From assembly GCF_052065355.1 (NCBI RefSeq), contig NZ_JBQHUF010000010.1:50787-114786 (forward strand): 64,000 nucleotides of DNA, in the 5' to 3' direction. Below the pieces are notes generated by a model. It was not told where the DNA came from. It ran no database searches and saw nothing but the letters and a program-made list of their open reading frames with translations. Origin of the DNA: Flavonifractor sp052065355 (GTDB lineage Bacteria; Bacillota; Clostridia; Oscillospirales; Oscillospiraceae). Both the position numbers and the translations under genes were made by a program. Below, one piece after another: positions 19,460-28,703 of the stretch (position 1 is its first letter; each line of letters opens with the position of its first letter).

Positions 19460-20584
19460 TTACTTTTTCCGCCCCAGCAGGCCGGAAAGGGTGTTGTAGA
19501 TCTGCTCCGCCGCGTCGGCCACAGCCATGGCCCGGAGGGCGGCGCTCATGGCCTCCCGCTTCTCCTTGTCATTCAGGATGGAAGCGGCCACCTGATACAG
19601 CTTCTCCCCGGAGCTTTCGCTCTCAGGCAGCAGCACCGCGCCGCCGGCCCCCTCCAGCACCCGGGCGTTCTTGGTCTGGTGGTCGGCTACCACATTGGGG
19701 GACGGCACCAGGATGGAGGGCTTGGCGATGGCGGTGAGCTCGGAGATGGTGGAGGCGCCCGCCCGGCAGAGCACCAGGTCGGCGGCGGCCATCACCACCG
19801 GCATGTCGTAGATGTACTCCCGCACGTCGATAGAGGCGCCGGTCTTCACGCCCTTGGCCTTCAGGGCCTGGCACACGGTCTGGTAGTCCCGGCCCGCCCC
19901 GTGGATGTGGTGGAAAGGCTCCCCGTCGGCACATTCCCGGGAAATAAAGTCCACGATCTGGCGGTTCATCTCCTCGGCGCCCAGGCTGCCCCACACGGAG
20001 AGCACCAGGGGCCGGTCATCGGTGAGGCCCAGCTTGGCACGGGCCTCCTTCCAGGTGTACTGGAAGAAGTCACTGCGCACCGGGGTGCCGGTGACCACCA
20101 CCTTGGAGGGGTCGTCGTAGTGGTTTCTGCTCTCCTCAAAGCCCACCATCACCACGTCCACCACCTTGGACAGGGCCTTGGTGGTGAGGCCGGGGACGGC
20201 GTTGGACTCATGGACGGCGGTGGGGATGCCCCGGGCGGCGGCGGCGTTTACCACCGGGTAGGAGGCGTAGCCGCCGGTGCCCACCACCAGGTCGGGCTGG
20301 AATCGGTCCAGAATGGCGTTGGCCTGCTTCTTGGACTTGTTCATGTTCAGCAGGGTCTTGAAGTTGTGGCCGATGGCCACCGGAGAAAAGGACCGACGGA
20401 AATTGGTGATGGTCACCGTCTCGATGGGATAGCCCTCCTTGGGCACCAGACGGGTCTCCATGCCGCCGTCGGCTCCCACGAACAGCACCTCACAGCCCGG
20501 GTTCCGGGCCTGGAACATCTGGGCCAGAGCCACGGCAGGGTTCACATGTCCTGCGGTCCCGCCGCAGGTAAAGAGGATCTTCAT
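19460..20584 (-). CDS. murG: UDP-N-acetylglucosamine transferase MurG
   Basis: Adds GlcNAc to lipid I, producing lipid II on the inner membrane face. The 374 residues show the N-terminal glycine-rich loop TCGGTAGHVNPAVAL, the second loop VWGSLGAEEMN, and the donor-binding CRAGASTISELTAIAKPSILVPSPN. A GT-B fold follows from the family. The gene lies directly between ftsW/spoVE and murA, as expected for the substrate-flow order of the cluster. Confidence 0.97.
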   Translation of the reverse strand: MKILFTCGGTAGHVNPAVALAQMFQARNPGCEVLFVGADGGMETRLVPKEGYPIETVTITNFRRSFSPVAIGHNFKTLLNMNKSKKQANAILDRFQPDLVVGTGGYASYPVVNAAAARGIPTAVHESNAVPGLTTKALSKVVDVVMVGFEESRNHYDDPSKVVVTGTPVRSDFFQYTWKEARAKLGLTDDRPLVLSVWGSLGAEEMNRQIVDFISRECADGEPFHHIHGAGRDYQTVCQALKAKGVKTGASIDVREYIYDMPVVMAAADLVLCRAGASTISELTAIAKPSILVPSPNVVADHQTKNARVLEGAGGAVLLPESESSGEKLYQVAASILNDKEKREAMSAALRAMAVADAAEQIYNTLSGLLGRKK

Positions 20585-20609
20585 GCTTCCACTTCCCTCT
20601 CAAACATTC

Positions 20610-21809
20610 TTATTCTTGTTTTGGTGCCGGAATTTGTCTGGATACCGACAGCACCATGCCCATCTCCGCCAATTGGATCAGCAGGGCCGTACCGCCGTAG
20701 CTGAAGAAGGGCAGCGAGATACCGGTGGTGGGCAGCAGGTTGGTGACCACCGAGATATTCAAAAAGACCTGCACCGCCAGCAGGGTGGTGACGCCCACCA
20801 CCAGCAGGGCGCCGAACCGGTCTCTGGCGTGGACGGCCAGCCAGTAGCCCCGGACCACAAGCAGCACGAACAGCAGGATGACCAAGGCCGCGCCGATATA
20901 GCCCAGCTCCTCACAGACGATGGCGAAGATGAAGTCGTTTTCTGGCTCAGGCAGGTAGAGGAATTTCTGACGGCTCTTGCCCAGTCCCAGGCCCAGCAGG
21001 CCACCGGAGCCGATGGCGTACAGGGACTGGATGATCTGATAGCCGCCCTCCTGCTTGTAGGCCCAGGGGTCCTTCCACACCAGGATGCGGGTGGACTGGT
21101 AGCCCTGCATGGACAGGGCCAGCAGCACGCCCATGGCGCCGCCGCCCAGCAGGAACCAATAGAACTTGATGCCGGCGGCGAAGAGCACCGACGCCGCGCC
21201 GGCCAGAATGAGGATGGTGCCCGACATGTGGGGCTCCAGCTTCATCAGAAAGACGATGATCAGCAGGATGACGCCGTAGGGTACCAGCTCCAGGAACCCG
21301 ATTTTGTCCAGCCAGCCCACAAAGCCGCTGAGGTTGGACCGGGGGTTGAGCCGGATGGGCTTTTCCGTATTCCGCTTGCTTAGCCTGGCGGAAAAGTACA
21401 TGATGACCGCCACCTTGGCGATCTCCGAGGGCTGGAAGGTACCCAGGCCAGGCACCGCGATCCACCGGCGGACGCCGTCGGCGCGGTTGGTGTGGATGCC
21501 GGGGATCAGCACCGCGATCAGCAGCAGGATGGCCACGCCCAGGGCGAACACCGACATCCAGCGAAAGGTCTGGTAATTGATCCTGGAGATCACGTACATG
21601 ATGGCCAGGCCCGCCGCGGCAAACAAAGCCTGCCGCATGAAGTAGTAGGCGGGGTCCCTGCCCTCATAATAGGCGGTGGCGAAGGAGGCGGAAAAGACCA
21701 TGACCGTGCCGATGCCTGTCAGCAGCAGCACCAGCATGAGGAAGGGCAGATCCATAGGCCCTCTGGCCAGCTGCTGTTCCATGGTCAGATCGCGCTTGCG
21801 TTTTGCCAA
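20610..21809 (-). CDS. ftsW: FtsW/SpoVE SEDS-family glycosyltransferase
   Basis: A 399-residue polytopic protein with about ten membrane helices. SEDS proteins polymerise lipid II together with a class B PBP, here probably the PASTA PBP of the same cluster. Typical motifs are VVTNLLPTTGISLPFFSYGGTAL near the C-terminus and NRADGVRRWI before the large loop. The start is taken as TTG at 21809, 9 bases after AGGAGG; an internal ATG (M-E-Q-Q-L) is the alternative. In Bacillus the gene at this position, between mraY/murD and murG, is spoVE; vegetative or sporulation use cannot be decided here. Confidence 0.93.
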   Translation of the reverse strand: MAKRKRDLTMEQQLARGPMDLPFLMLVLLLTGIGTVMVFSASFATAYYEGRDPAYYFMRQALFAAAGLAIMYVISRINYQTFRWMSVFALGVAILLLIAVLIPGIHTNRADGVRRWIAVPGLGTFQPSEIAKVAVIMYFSARLSKRNTEKPIRLNPRSNLSGFVGWLDKIGFLELVPYGVILLIIVFLMKLEPHMSGTILILAGAASVLFAAGIKFYWFLLGGGAMGVLLALSMQGYQSTRILVWKDPWAYKQEGGYQIIQSLYAIGSGGLLGLGLGKSRQKFLYLPEPENDFIFAIVCEELGYIGAALVILLFVLLVVRGYWLAVHARDRFGALLVVGVTTLLAVQVFLNISVVTNLLPTTGISLPFFSYGGTALLIQLAEMGMVLSVSRQIPAPKQE

Positions 21810-21843
21810 AGCCTTTCGCCTCCTTCAGCGGAAAAAATGAAAC

Positions 21844-22830
21844 TCAGGCCCAGCGGCCCATGACGCCCCAGAAGGCCACCAGGCAGGCCAGCAGGGTGAT
21901 GCCGGTGAACACCGTCACCAGCTTCACCTCGCTCCAGCCGCCCATCTCCAGATGGTGGTGGAGGGGCGCCATGCGGAAGATCCGCTTGCCGTGGGTGAGC
22001 TTGAAGTAGCCCACCTGAATGATATCGGACAGGGTCTCAGCAATGTAGATGATGCCCACCAGAATGAGCACCAGGGGGATATCCAGCCCAAAAGCCAGGC
22101 CGCATACCGCGCCGCCCAGGAACAGGGAGCCGGTATCGCCCATGAACACCTTGGCGGGGTGGAAGTTATAGATCAGGAAGGCCAGCAGGCCGCCCAGCAG
22201 GCCGCCGGAGAAGATGCCCAGCTCGTAGTGCTCCCACAGCACGGCCACGGCGGTGAAGAAGATCATCACCGGCACCGTCACGCCGGCGGCCAGGCCGTCG
22301 ATGCCGTCGGTGATGTTGACGGCGTTGACGCAGCCCACCATCACAAAGGCGGCAAAGATCATGTACAGAGGCCAGGGCACAGGGAACGTCACATTGACGA
22401 AGGGGATGTAGAGATCAGGCGTCAGATACCCGAAATTCCGCAGCAGCACGGTAAACAGCACGGCGGCCGCCAGCTGAAGCAGGAACTTCTGAGGGGCGGT
22501 GAGGCCGGTGTTCTCATGCTTCTTTACCTTAAAATAGTCGTCGATATAGCCGATGATACCGAACACCAGGGCAAACAGGAACACGAAGGCCCCGCCCAGG
22601 ATCCCGTTTTCAAAATCCGGCCAGCTCAGCGCCGCTACCATAACGGCAGTGCCGAAAATGAACATGAGCCCGCCCATGGTAGGGGTGCCCTGCTTGGTCA
22701 TGTGCCAGGTGGGTCCGATTTCCTTGATGGACTGGCCCGCCTTCATCCGGCGCAGCACGGGGATCAGCCACCGCCCCGCCAGGGCGGTCACCACAAACGA
22801 CGCCACGATACTGATGACGATCCTCAACAT
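21844..22830 (-). CDS. mraY: phospho-N-acetylmuramoyl-pentapeptide transferase
   Basis: Makes lipid I by transferring phospho-MurNAc-pentapeptide to undecaprenyl phosphate. The 328-residue, ten-helix protein shows HMTKQGTPTMGGLMFI near the N-terminus, NITDGIDGLAAG, FHPAKVFMGDTGSLFLGG and APLHHHLEMGGW, all catalytic-core signatures. The ATG at 22830 is chosen because the upstream TTG of the longer frame lies within the GGAGG ribosome site. It follows murE with a gap of about 120 bases; murF, often between them, is absent. Confidence 0.96.
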   Translation of the reverse strand: MLRIVISIVASFVVTALAGRWLIPVLRRMKAGQSIKEIGPTWHMTKQGTPTMGGLMFIFGTAVMVAALSWPDFENGILGGAFVFLFALVFGIIGYIDDYFKVKKHENTGLTAPQKFLLQLAAAVLFTVLLRNFGYLTPDLYIPFVNVTFPVPWPLYMIFAAFVMVGCVNAVNITDGIDGLAAGVTVPVMIFFTAVAVLWEHYELGIFSGGLLGGLLAFLIYNFHPAKVFMGDTGSLFLGGAVCGLAFGLDIPLVLILVGIIYIAETLSDIIQVGYFKLTHGKRIFRMAPLHHHLEMGGWSEVKLVTVFTGITLLACLVAFWGVMGRWA

Positions 22831-22950
22831 CTCTTTTGCAACCTCCAAAGCCTCTCACAGCTCGATTTGATCCGTTCCATTCAGACCGGGTAGGTATTTT
22901 ATCACAAACGCCCGGCGCTTTCTACTTGAAATAGTAACAAACTTCCTTGT

Positions 22951-24390
22951 CTATTTGGCAAACCAGGCGGCGATTTCCTCCCGTTCGTCCAGGTGATGCT
23001 GCACGCCGTTTATCTCCTGATAAGTTTCGTGGCCTTTTCCCGCCAGCACCACGGTGTCGCCGGGCCGGGCCAGGGACAGGGCCAGAGGGATGGCTTTCCG
23101 CCGGTCGGGCTCCACATGCCGTCGGGCCGGGGTGTCCTCCATCCCCGCCAGAATGTCCCGGATGATGGTCTCCGGTTCCTCGGTGCGGGGGTTGTCGGAG
23201 GTAACCACCGCCACGTCGGCCAGGGTGCCGGCGATGGCGCCCATTTTGGGCCGCTTGGAGCGGTCCCGGTCGCCGCCGCAGCCGAACAGGCAGATGACCC
23301 GGCCGGGGGTAAAGTCCCGTACGGTGGTGAGGATGTTTTCCAGGGCGTCGGGGGTATGGGCGTAGTCGATGATGACGGTAAAGTCCGCCGGCACCGGCAC
23401 CACCTCCACCCTGCCCTTCACGCCCCGTGCCGAAGCCAGGGCGCGGGCGCAGTCGGTCAGAGGCAGGCCCAGGGTCACGCCGCAGGCCAGGACGCCCAGA
23501 GCGTTGTACACGGTGAAGCCGCCGGGGATGGCCAGCCGCACCCGGGCGATGGCGTCCATGGTCACCGCCTCAAACTCCACCCGCTGGGGAAAGAGCCGCA
23601 GGTTTTTGGCGGTGAGGTCCGCCTCGTCCCGCCGCTCGGAGTAGGTGAACACCGGGCAGGGGGCGGTGGAGGCATAGTAGCGCCCCGCCTCGTCGTCCAG
23701 GTTGAGCACCGCCCTCTCGCACTGGCGGAACAGCAGACCTTTTGCGTCCCGGTAGGCCTCCATGGTCCGGTGGAAGTCCAGGTGATCCTGGGTCAGGTTG
23801 GTGAAGATGCCCGCTTTGAAGCGAATACCGTCCAGCCGGTGGAGCACCAGGGCGTGGGAGGAGGCCTCCATCACCACGTGGGTGCAGCCGGCGTCCGCCA
23901 TGTCCCGCAGCAGCTTCTGCACCTCCCAGGACTCCGGGGTGGTGCGGTGGGCGGGGAGGATCTCCTCCCCGATCATGTTCTGATTGGTGCCGATGAGGCC
24001 AACCTTGGCCCCCAGCACCCCTTCCAGCATGGCTTTCAGCAGATAGGTGGTCGTGGTTTTGCCGTTGGTGCCGGTCACCGCCAGCACCGTCAGCTCCTCC
24101 GCCGGATGGCCGAACCAGTTGGCGGAGACGGCGGCCAGAGCCGCCCGGGGATCGGGAGTCACCAGCCAGGGGCCCTCCCCGGCCGGGGGGCTTTGGCAGA
24201 GCACCGCCGCCGCCCCCTGTTCCAGGGCCTGGGCAATGTACCGGTGGCCGTCTGTCTTGTATCCCGGCAGCGCCACAAAGAGGCAGCCGGGGGTCATGGT
24301 ACGGGTGTCATAGCTGATTGCCGATACATCCACATCCCCAACCCGCCGGTCCGTGATGGGGACCGACTTGAGCAGTTGGTTTAGCTTCAT
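22951..24390 (-). CDS. murE: UDP-MurNAc-tripeptide synthetase MurE
   Basis: Adds the third stem-peptide residue to UDP-MurNAc-L-Ala-D-Glu. The 479 residues contain the ATP loop AVTGTNGKTTTTYLLKAM, the carbamylated-lysine region, and SDNPRTEEP. The DNPR motif marks enzymes that use meso-diaminopimelate, so this organism probably has DAP-type peptidoglycan. ATG 24390 follows GGAGGG. The longer frame (start near 24513) runs through a 35-bp palindrome and has no ribosome site, so it is rejected. Confidence 0.96.
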   Translation of the reverse strand: MKLNQLLKSVPITDRRVGDVDVSAISYDTRTMTPGCLFVALPGYKTDGHRYIAQALEQGAAAVLCQSPPAGEGPWLVTPDPRAALAAVSANWFGHPAEELTVLAVTGTNGKTTTTYLLKAMLEGVLGAKVGLIGTNQNMIGEEILPAHRTTPESWEVQKLLRDMADAGCTHVVMEASSHALVLHRLDGIRFKAGIFTNLTQDHLDFHRTMEAYRDAKGLLFRQCERAVLNLDDEAGRYYASTAPCPVFTYSERRDEADLTAKNLRLFPQRVEFEAVTMDAIARVRLAIPGGFTVYNALGVLACGVTLGLPLTDCARALASARGVKGRVEVVPVPADFTVIIDYAHTPDALENILTTVRDFTPGRVICLFGCGGDRDRSKRPKMGAIAGTLADVAVVTSDNPRTEEPETIIRDILAGMEDTPARRHVEPDRRKAIPLALSLARPGDTVVLAGKGHETYQEINGVQHHLDEREEIAAWFAK

Positions 24391-24480
24391 GCATGCACCC
24401 TCCAAATCGTCGCCGCAAAGTCCGCATCGCTTTGTTCGGGCTGACGCCCAAACCGCGCTTCGCTTCCTTGCGGCTCCTCT

Positions 24481-24515
24481 CCATGGCAAACCCGTTTCAC
24501 TGGGCTTTGCCATGG
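24481..24515. repeat. palindrome between the PBP gene and murE
   Basis: CCATGGCAAA with CCC on one arm, and GGG with TTTGCCATGG on the other, around a short loop. No T run follows, so it is not a clear terminator. It may be a dispersed repeat or an RNA processing or attenuation signal. I see no gene in the rest of 24391-24543. Confidence 0.6.
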
Positions 24516-24543
24516 TGTGAAAACTGCTTCATCGTTTTTTTGA

Positions 24544-26994
24544 TCACAGGCCGGAGCCGCCACCGCCGCTGGCGGTGGAGTCGCTGAAGCGCACCTCGAT
24601 GGCAGTGCCCCGGTCCACCAGGGTACCGGCGGCAGTCTCCTGCTCGTAGGCGGTGCTGGCGCTGTAATCGGCGGCGCCGATGGCCTTCAGATACAGGCCG
24701 GCGTCCTCCATCTTCTTCTGGGCCTGCTCCAGAGTGAGGCCCACCACGTTGGGCACCTGCACCTGATCGGTGGGCACCTCCGTGCCCATATAGAGCACAA
24801 CCTCGCTGCCGCCGGGGATGGATGCACCCTTGGCGGGGATCTGACCGGTGACGGTGTCGCCGTCGCCCACAGTCCGCAGGGTCAGGTTGTTCTTCTTCAG
24901 GGTGGAGGTAGCGGTGGCCAGGTTCATGCCAGTGACGTTGGGCACCAGCACGTCAGCGGTGGCCGAGTAGGTCTTCTGCACGCCCAGGTAGTCCAGAATG
25001 TTCTCCAGCAGCTCGCCGGCCATGGGTGCGGCCATGTTGCCGCCGCTGATGTACCAGCCGCCGGCGGTGGACTTGGCGCCGGGGAAGGCGGGCTTGGGGT
25101 TGTCGTAGGCCAGCAGGATGATGACCTGGGGATCGTCCGCCGGGGCAAAGCCCAGGAAGGAGACGATGGTGTGGTCGGTCTCGCCGGTCTCGGAGGAACC
25201 GGTCTTGCCGCCGATGCGGTAGCCCTCTACCCGGGCGTTCTTACCGGTGCCGCCGTCCACTACCTTCTCCAGGATCTCCCGGCAGCGCTCGCTGGTCTGC
25301 TCGCTGACCACCTGGCGCACCTCGGTGGGCTGGTTGGACTGGACCACGTTGCCGTTGGGGTCGGTGACCTGGCTGACCACGTAGGGCTTCATCAGGTGGC
25401 CGCCGTTGACCACCGCCGCGGCGGCGGTGAGCATCTGGATGGGGGTGATCTTCAGGCGCTGGCCGAAGGAAGCGGTGGCCAGGGAGGAGATGCCCTCCGC
25501 GCTGGTGAAGTAGTCCCGGCTCCAGATCAGGCCGGCACTCACCGGATCGTTCTTGGGCTCGCCCTGCATATCGATGCCGGTGGGTTCCAGCAGGCCGAAG
25601 CTCTCCAGATAGTCGTAGAATTTATCCGCACCCAGCTTCTGACCAATGGCAATGAAGGCCGGGTTACAGGAGTTGGCCACCGCCTTGGCCAGGTCCTGGT
25701 CTCCGTGGCCGTCACGGTCGGAGCAGTGGATGGTGTGGTCGGCCACCTGCACGCTGCCGGAGCAGTAGAAGTGGTCGCTCTCGCTGACCACGCCCTCCTC
25801 CAGGGCGGCGGCCAGCACCAGGGACTTGAAGGTGGAACCGGGCTCGTAGGTGTCGTTGATAGCCTTGTTGCGCCACTGGGTGTACAGGGCGTTGGTTTCT
25901 GCCGCGGCCACTGCCTTATCATAGGCCTCCTGGGAGGAGGCGCCCTCCTCCAGGGCCTTCAGATAGGCCTCCTCCTTGGTGTAGCCGCCGTTTTTCACAT
26001 CCTCGATGTACTGCAGCAGCACCGGATCGGAGACCTCACGGTAGTTGTTCAGATCATAGGTGGGAGAGTTGGCCCAGGCCAGGATCTCGCCGGTGTTGGG
26101 GTCCATGGCGATGCAGAAGCCGCCGTCCTGGACCTCAAACTGCTCGATGCCCTTTTTCAGGATGCTCTCGCAGAAGGACTGGATGGTGGCGTCGATGGTC
26201 AGGGTCAGGTCGTCGCCGTCGGTGGCGTCATAGTAGTCCTCAAACCAGTAGAGCATCTCGGTGCCCACGCCGTTCTTGGCGGTGACCACACGGCCGCTCT
26301 CGCCGGACAGCTCCTCCTCATACAGCGCCTCCACGCCGTAGGCGCCGGTATTGTCCACGTTGGGGTTGACAAAGCCGATGACCTGGGCGGCCAGGCTGCC
26401 CTTGGGATAGTACCGCTTGCTGGTGGGCATCAGGTAGATGCCGCTGATATGGTTTTCGGTGATGAACTGCTCCACCGCCTCCGACTCTTCCGGCTCTACC
26501 CGCCATTTGATCATCTCATACAGGGAGTTCTCCTTGGCCAGCCGGGCCAGGATGTCGTCCACCTCCAGGTCCAGGATGGCCGCCAGATTTTCGGCGATGA
26601 ACTGGTTGGTGGGTTCGGGATAGTCCGGAGGGTCCTTTCCCTTCTCCTTGGCCTCCTTCACTTTCTCCTGATAGGCCTCCTGACAGGCGATGATCTCCTT
26701 GGGAGAGAGCTGCACGTTGTACACCGTGGCGCTGAGGGCCAGCGGGGTGCCGGTGCTGTCATAAATGGTGCCCCGGTTGGCCTCCACCGTGCTGTCCTTG
26801 GTCTGCTGATCCGCCACCAGTTCCTTATACTTGTCGTATTCGCTGATCTGGATCTGCCAGAGCCGGAAAAACAACGGTACGAATACCGCTACGCCAAAAA
26901 TCGCCATCAGAACCAGGGTGCGGATCAGGATGGTGCGGTTGGCCCGCCGGTCCGGCTGCTGCCGGATCACTCGGTCTTTCTTTCTGTACGCCAT
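24544..26994 (-). CDS. class B penicillin-binding protein with two PASTA domains (SpoVD/PBP2x type)
   Basis: A transpeptidase that crosslinks peptidoglycan at the septum or, if the spoVD orthologue, in spore cortex. The 816 residues comprise a short basic N-terminus, one membrane helix (about 27-47), a dimerisation domain, the transpeptidase domain with STFK (catalytic Ser near residue 387), SCN and KTGS (Lys near 597), and two PASTA repeats beginning VPNVTGMNL and VPNVVGLTL. The tail is Gly/Ser-rich. Only one class B PBP is in the cluster, whereas Bacillus has pbpB and spoVD, so it may serve both roles. It lies between ftsL and murE. Confidence 0.94.
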   Translation of the reverse strand: MAYRKKDRVIRQQPDRRANRTILIRTLVLMAIFGVAVFVPLFFRLWQIQISEYDKYKELVADQQTKDSTVEANRGTIYDSTGTPLALSATVYNVQLSPKEIIACQEAYQEKVKEAKEKGKDPPDYPEPTNQFIAENLAAILDLEVDDILARLAKENSLYEMIKWRVEPEESEAVEQFITENHISGIYLMPTSKRYYPKGSLAAQVIGFVNPNVDNTGAYGVEALYEEELSGESGRVVTAKNGVGTEMLYWFEDYYDATDGDDLTLTIDATIQSFCESILKKGIEQFEVQDGGFCIAMDPNTGEILAWANSPTYDLNNYREVSDPVLLQYIEDVKNGGYTKEEAYLKALEEGASSQEAYDKAVAAAETNALYTQWRNKAINDTYEPGSTFKSLVLAAALEEGVVSESDHFYCSGSVQVADHTIHCSDRDGHGDQDLAKAVANSCNPAFIAIGQKLGADKFYDYLESFGLLEPTGIDMQGEPKNDPVSAGLIWSRDYFTSAEGISSLATASFGQRLKITPIQMLTAAAAVVNGGHLMKPYVVSQVTDPNGNVVQSNQPTEVRQVVSEQTSERCREILEKVVDGGTGKNARVEGYRIGGKTGSSETGETDHTIVSFLGFAPADDPQVIILLAYDNPKPAFPGAKSTAGGWYISGGNMAAPMAGELLENILDYLGVQKTYSATADVLVPNVTGMNLATATSTLKKNNLTLRTVGDGDTVTGQIPAKGASIPGGSEVVLYMGTEVPTDQVQVPNVVGLTLEQAQKKMEDAGLYLKAIGAADYSASTAYEQETAAGTLVDRGTAIEVRFSDSTASGGGGSGL

Positions 26995-27047
26995 GACTGG
27001 TCACCTCGCTTGGGTCGCTCCGCCGAAATCGACGGATAGTTACAGTG

Positions 27048-27081
27048 GAGGGCGTAAGAAAATTTCTTTTCTTACGCCCTC
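27048..27081. other. perfect 15-bp inverted repeat between ftsL and the PBP gene
   Basis: GAGGGCGTAAGAAAA and TTTTCTTACGCCCTC flank a four-base loop (27063-27066). On the minus strand (the direction of transcription) no T run follows. It may be a partial terminator, an mRNA-processing stem or a repeat. The rest of 26995-27171 shows nothing recognisable. Confidence 0.65.
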
Positions 27082-27171
27082 TTTCGTCCGTTTTCGTTTC
27101 ATACGGGTGGGCCGCCCGGCGGCAGCCCGGTTCTCTCTTTATGGGGTCTGCAAATCAATATATGGCTGGGG

Positions 27172-27741
27172 TCACTGGAAATATTCCACGATCTCATTCA
27201 CGATGGATTTCACGCTGTCTACAAAGCCCTGAGCGCCCTCGGCGGCGGTATCCTCCTGCTGGAACAGGGTCACGGAGTCGGGCTCGGAGAGGTCCACATA
27301 GATGGTCTGTCCGCTCTGGGGCTTGACCATGGAGCCGTCGGCCGTCATTGCCGCTTCGATGCCCTCCAGGTCATAGGCCAGCTCGTACTGAGCCCGCAGC
27401 TTGGCCTCCTCGGAGCGCAGCTCGGTCATCTCGCTCTTCAGGTCCACCACCTGCTGGGAGATCACCGTCAGGTTCACATAGCTGTACAGCAGCAGGATGG
27501 CAAACACGCCGATGGCCAGAAAGCCCACCACAGCGAAGGGCGCCACCCGGCCCGCCTCCCGCACACGGACCTTGGGACGGGCCACCACCCGCTCCTTGGG
27601 CCGCACCATGGGACGGGGCTGGAGCACTTCCTCGCCGGGAAGCTGCCGTACCGCCGAGCCGTCATAGGCGTCATAGGGGATGTCGTTGTATCGGTTGTAT
27701 CGTGCTCTGTGCTTTACGGCAGTCGCCATTCCTGCGTCCAC
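27172..27741 (-). CDS. ftsL: FtsL-like septum formation protein
   Basis: A 189-residue bitopic protein: a basic cytoplasmic part of about 80 residues, one membrane helix (about 83-104, FAVVGFLAIGVFAILLLYSY), then a short coiled coil (about 110-150, LKSEMTELRSEEAKL). FtsL scaffolds FtsQ/B and the septal synthase. Sequence conservation in this family is poor; the call rests on topology and on position between rsmH and the PBP gene. Start GTG 27741 lies 7 bases after AAGGAG; an ATG at 27729 is the alternative. The N-terminal cytoplasmic part is longer than in B. subtilis. The upstream extension overlaps rsmH and is rejected. Confidence 0.85.
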   Translation of the reverse strand: MDAGMATAVKHRARYNRYNDIPYDAYDGSAVRQLPGEEVLQPRPMVRPKERVVARPKVRVREAGRVAPFAVVGFLAIGVFAILLLYSYVNLTVISQQVVDLKSEMTELRSEEAKLRAQYELAYDLEGIEAAMTADGSMVKPQSGQTIYVDLSEPDSVTLFQQEDTAAEGAQGFVDSVKSIVNEIVEYFQ

Positions 27742-27760
27742 TCCATTCTCCTTGGTAAAC

Positions 27761-28702
27761 TCACAGCTTTTCTGCCACCCGGAGCTTGGCACTGCGGGCT
27801 CTGGGGTTTTCCTCCAGCTCCGCCGCTCCGGAAACGATGGGTTTTTTATTCACCAGTTTGATCTGCGGCTTTTTCCCGCACACACACACCGGGAAGTCCG
27901 GCGGGCAGGTACAGCCCTTGGCAAACTCCGCCAGGGCGTTTTTCACGATCCGGTCCTCCAGCGAGTGGAAGGAGATCACCGCCAGCCGCCCGCCCTGGTT
28001 CAGACGGGGCACCGCGGCGCGCACCATCTTGTCTACCGACGAGAGCTCGTCATTCACCGCGATGCGGATGGCCTGGAAGCTCCGCTTGGCCGGGTGCTGC
28101 TTCTCCCGCAGGGCGGCGGCCGGCATGGCCGACCGGATGACCTCCACCAGCTGCAGGGTGGTCTCAATAGGCGCCTTGTCCCTGGCCCGGACGATGGCTC
28201 CCGCGATGGCGGGGGCATACCGCTCCTCCCCGTACTGCCAGAGGATGCGCCGCAGCTCCTCCTGGGGCCACTCATTGACCACCGTCCGGGCCGTCAGGGT
28301 ATCGGTCTTGTCCATTCTCATGTCCAGGGGGGCGTCCGCCATGTAGGAGAACCCCCGGGACGGGTCGTCCAGCTGGGGGGAAGACACCCCCAGGTCAAAC
28401 AGCATGCCGTCCACGCCCTCCAGACCCAGGCCGTCCAGAATGGCGTCCAGCTCGCAGAAGTTGCTGTGCACCAGGGTTACCTTGTCCATCCAGGAAGCCA
28501 GCCGCTCCTGGGCCGCGTCCAGGGCCGCCTGGTCCCGGTCCACGCAGATCAGTCTGCCGGTGGTCAGCCGCTTGGCGATCTCCCGGCTGTGGCCCGCCCG
28601 GCCCAGGGTGCCGTCCAGGTAGATCCCCTCCGGCTTGATGTCCAGCCCCTCGATGCACTCGTCCAGCAGCACCGGCTTGTGGGAATAGATCGGTTCACTC
28701 AT
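27761..28702 (-). CDS. rsmH: 16S rRNA (cytosine(1402)-N(4))-methyltransferase
   Basis: Methylates N4 of C1402 in the 16S rRNA decoding centre with SAM. The 313 residues begin with HKPVLLDECIEGL and include the SAM-binding YLDGTLGRAGHS, NFCELDAIL, LFDLGVSSPQLD and, near the end, VISFHSLEDRIVK. Length is normal. It directly follows mraZ (gap one base), the standard head of the division and wall cluster. Confidence 0.97.
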   Translation of the reverse strand: MSEPIYSHKPVLLDECIEGLDIKPEGIYLDGTLGRAGHSREIAKRLTTGRLICVDRDQAALDAAQERLASWMDKVTLVHSNFCELDAILDGLGLEGVDGMLFDLGVSSPQLDDPSRGFSYMADAPLDMRMDKTDTLTARTVVNEWPQEELRRILWQYGEERYAPAIAGAIVRARDKAPIETTLQLVEVIRSAMPAAALREKQHPAKRSFQAIRIAVNDELSSVDKMVRAAVPRLNQGGRLAVISFHSLEDRIVKNALAEFAKGCTCPPDFPVCVCGKKPQIKLVNKKPIVSGAAELEENPRARSAKLRVAEKL

Positions 28703-28703
28703 A

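Noticed and set aside
25171..27039. A 622-codon open frame antiparallel to the PBP gene
   Set aside because: Same low-complexity shadow pattern; the PBP frame has STFK, SCN, KTGS and PASTA repeats.
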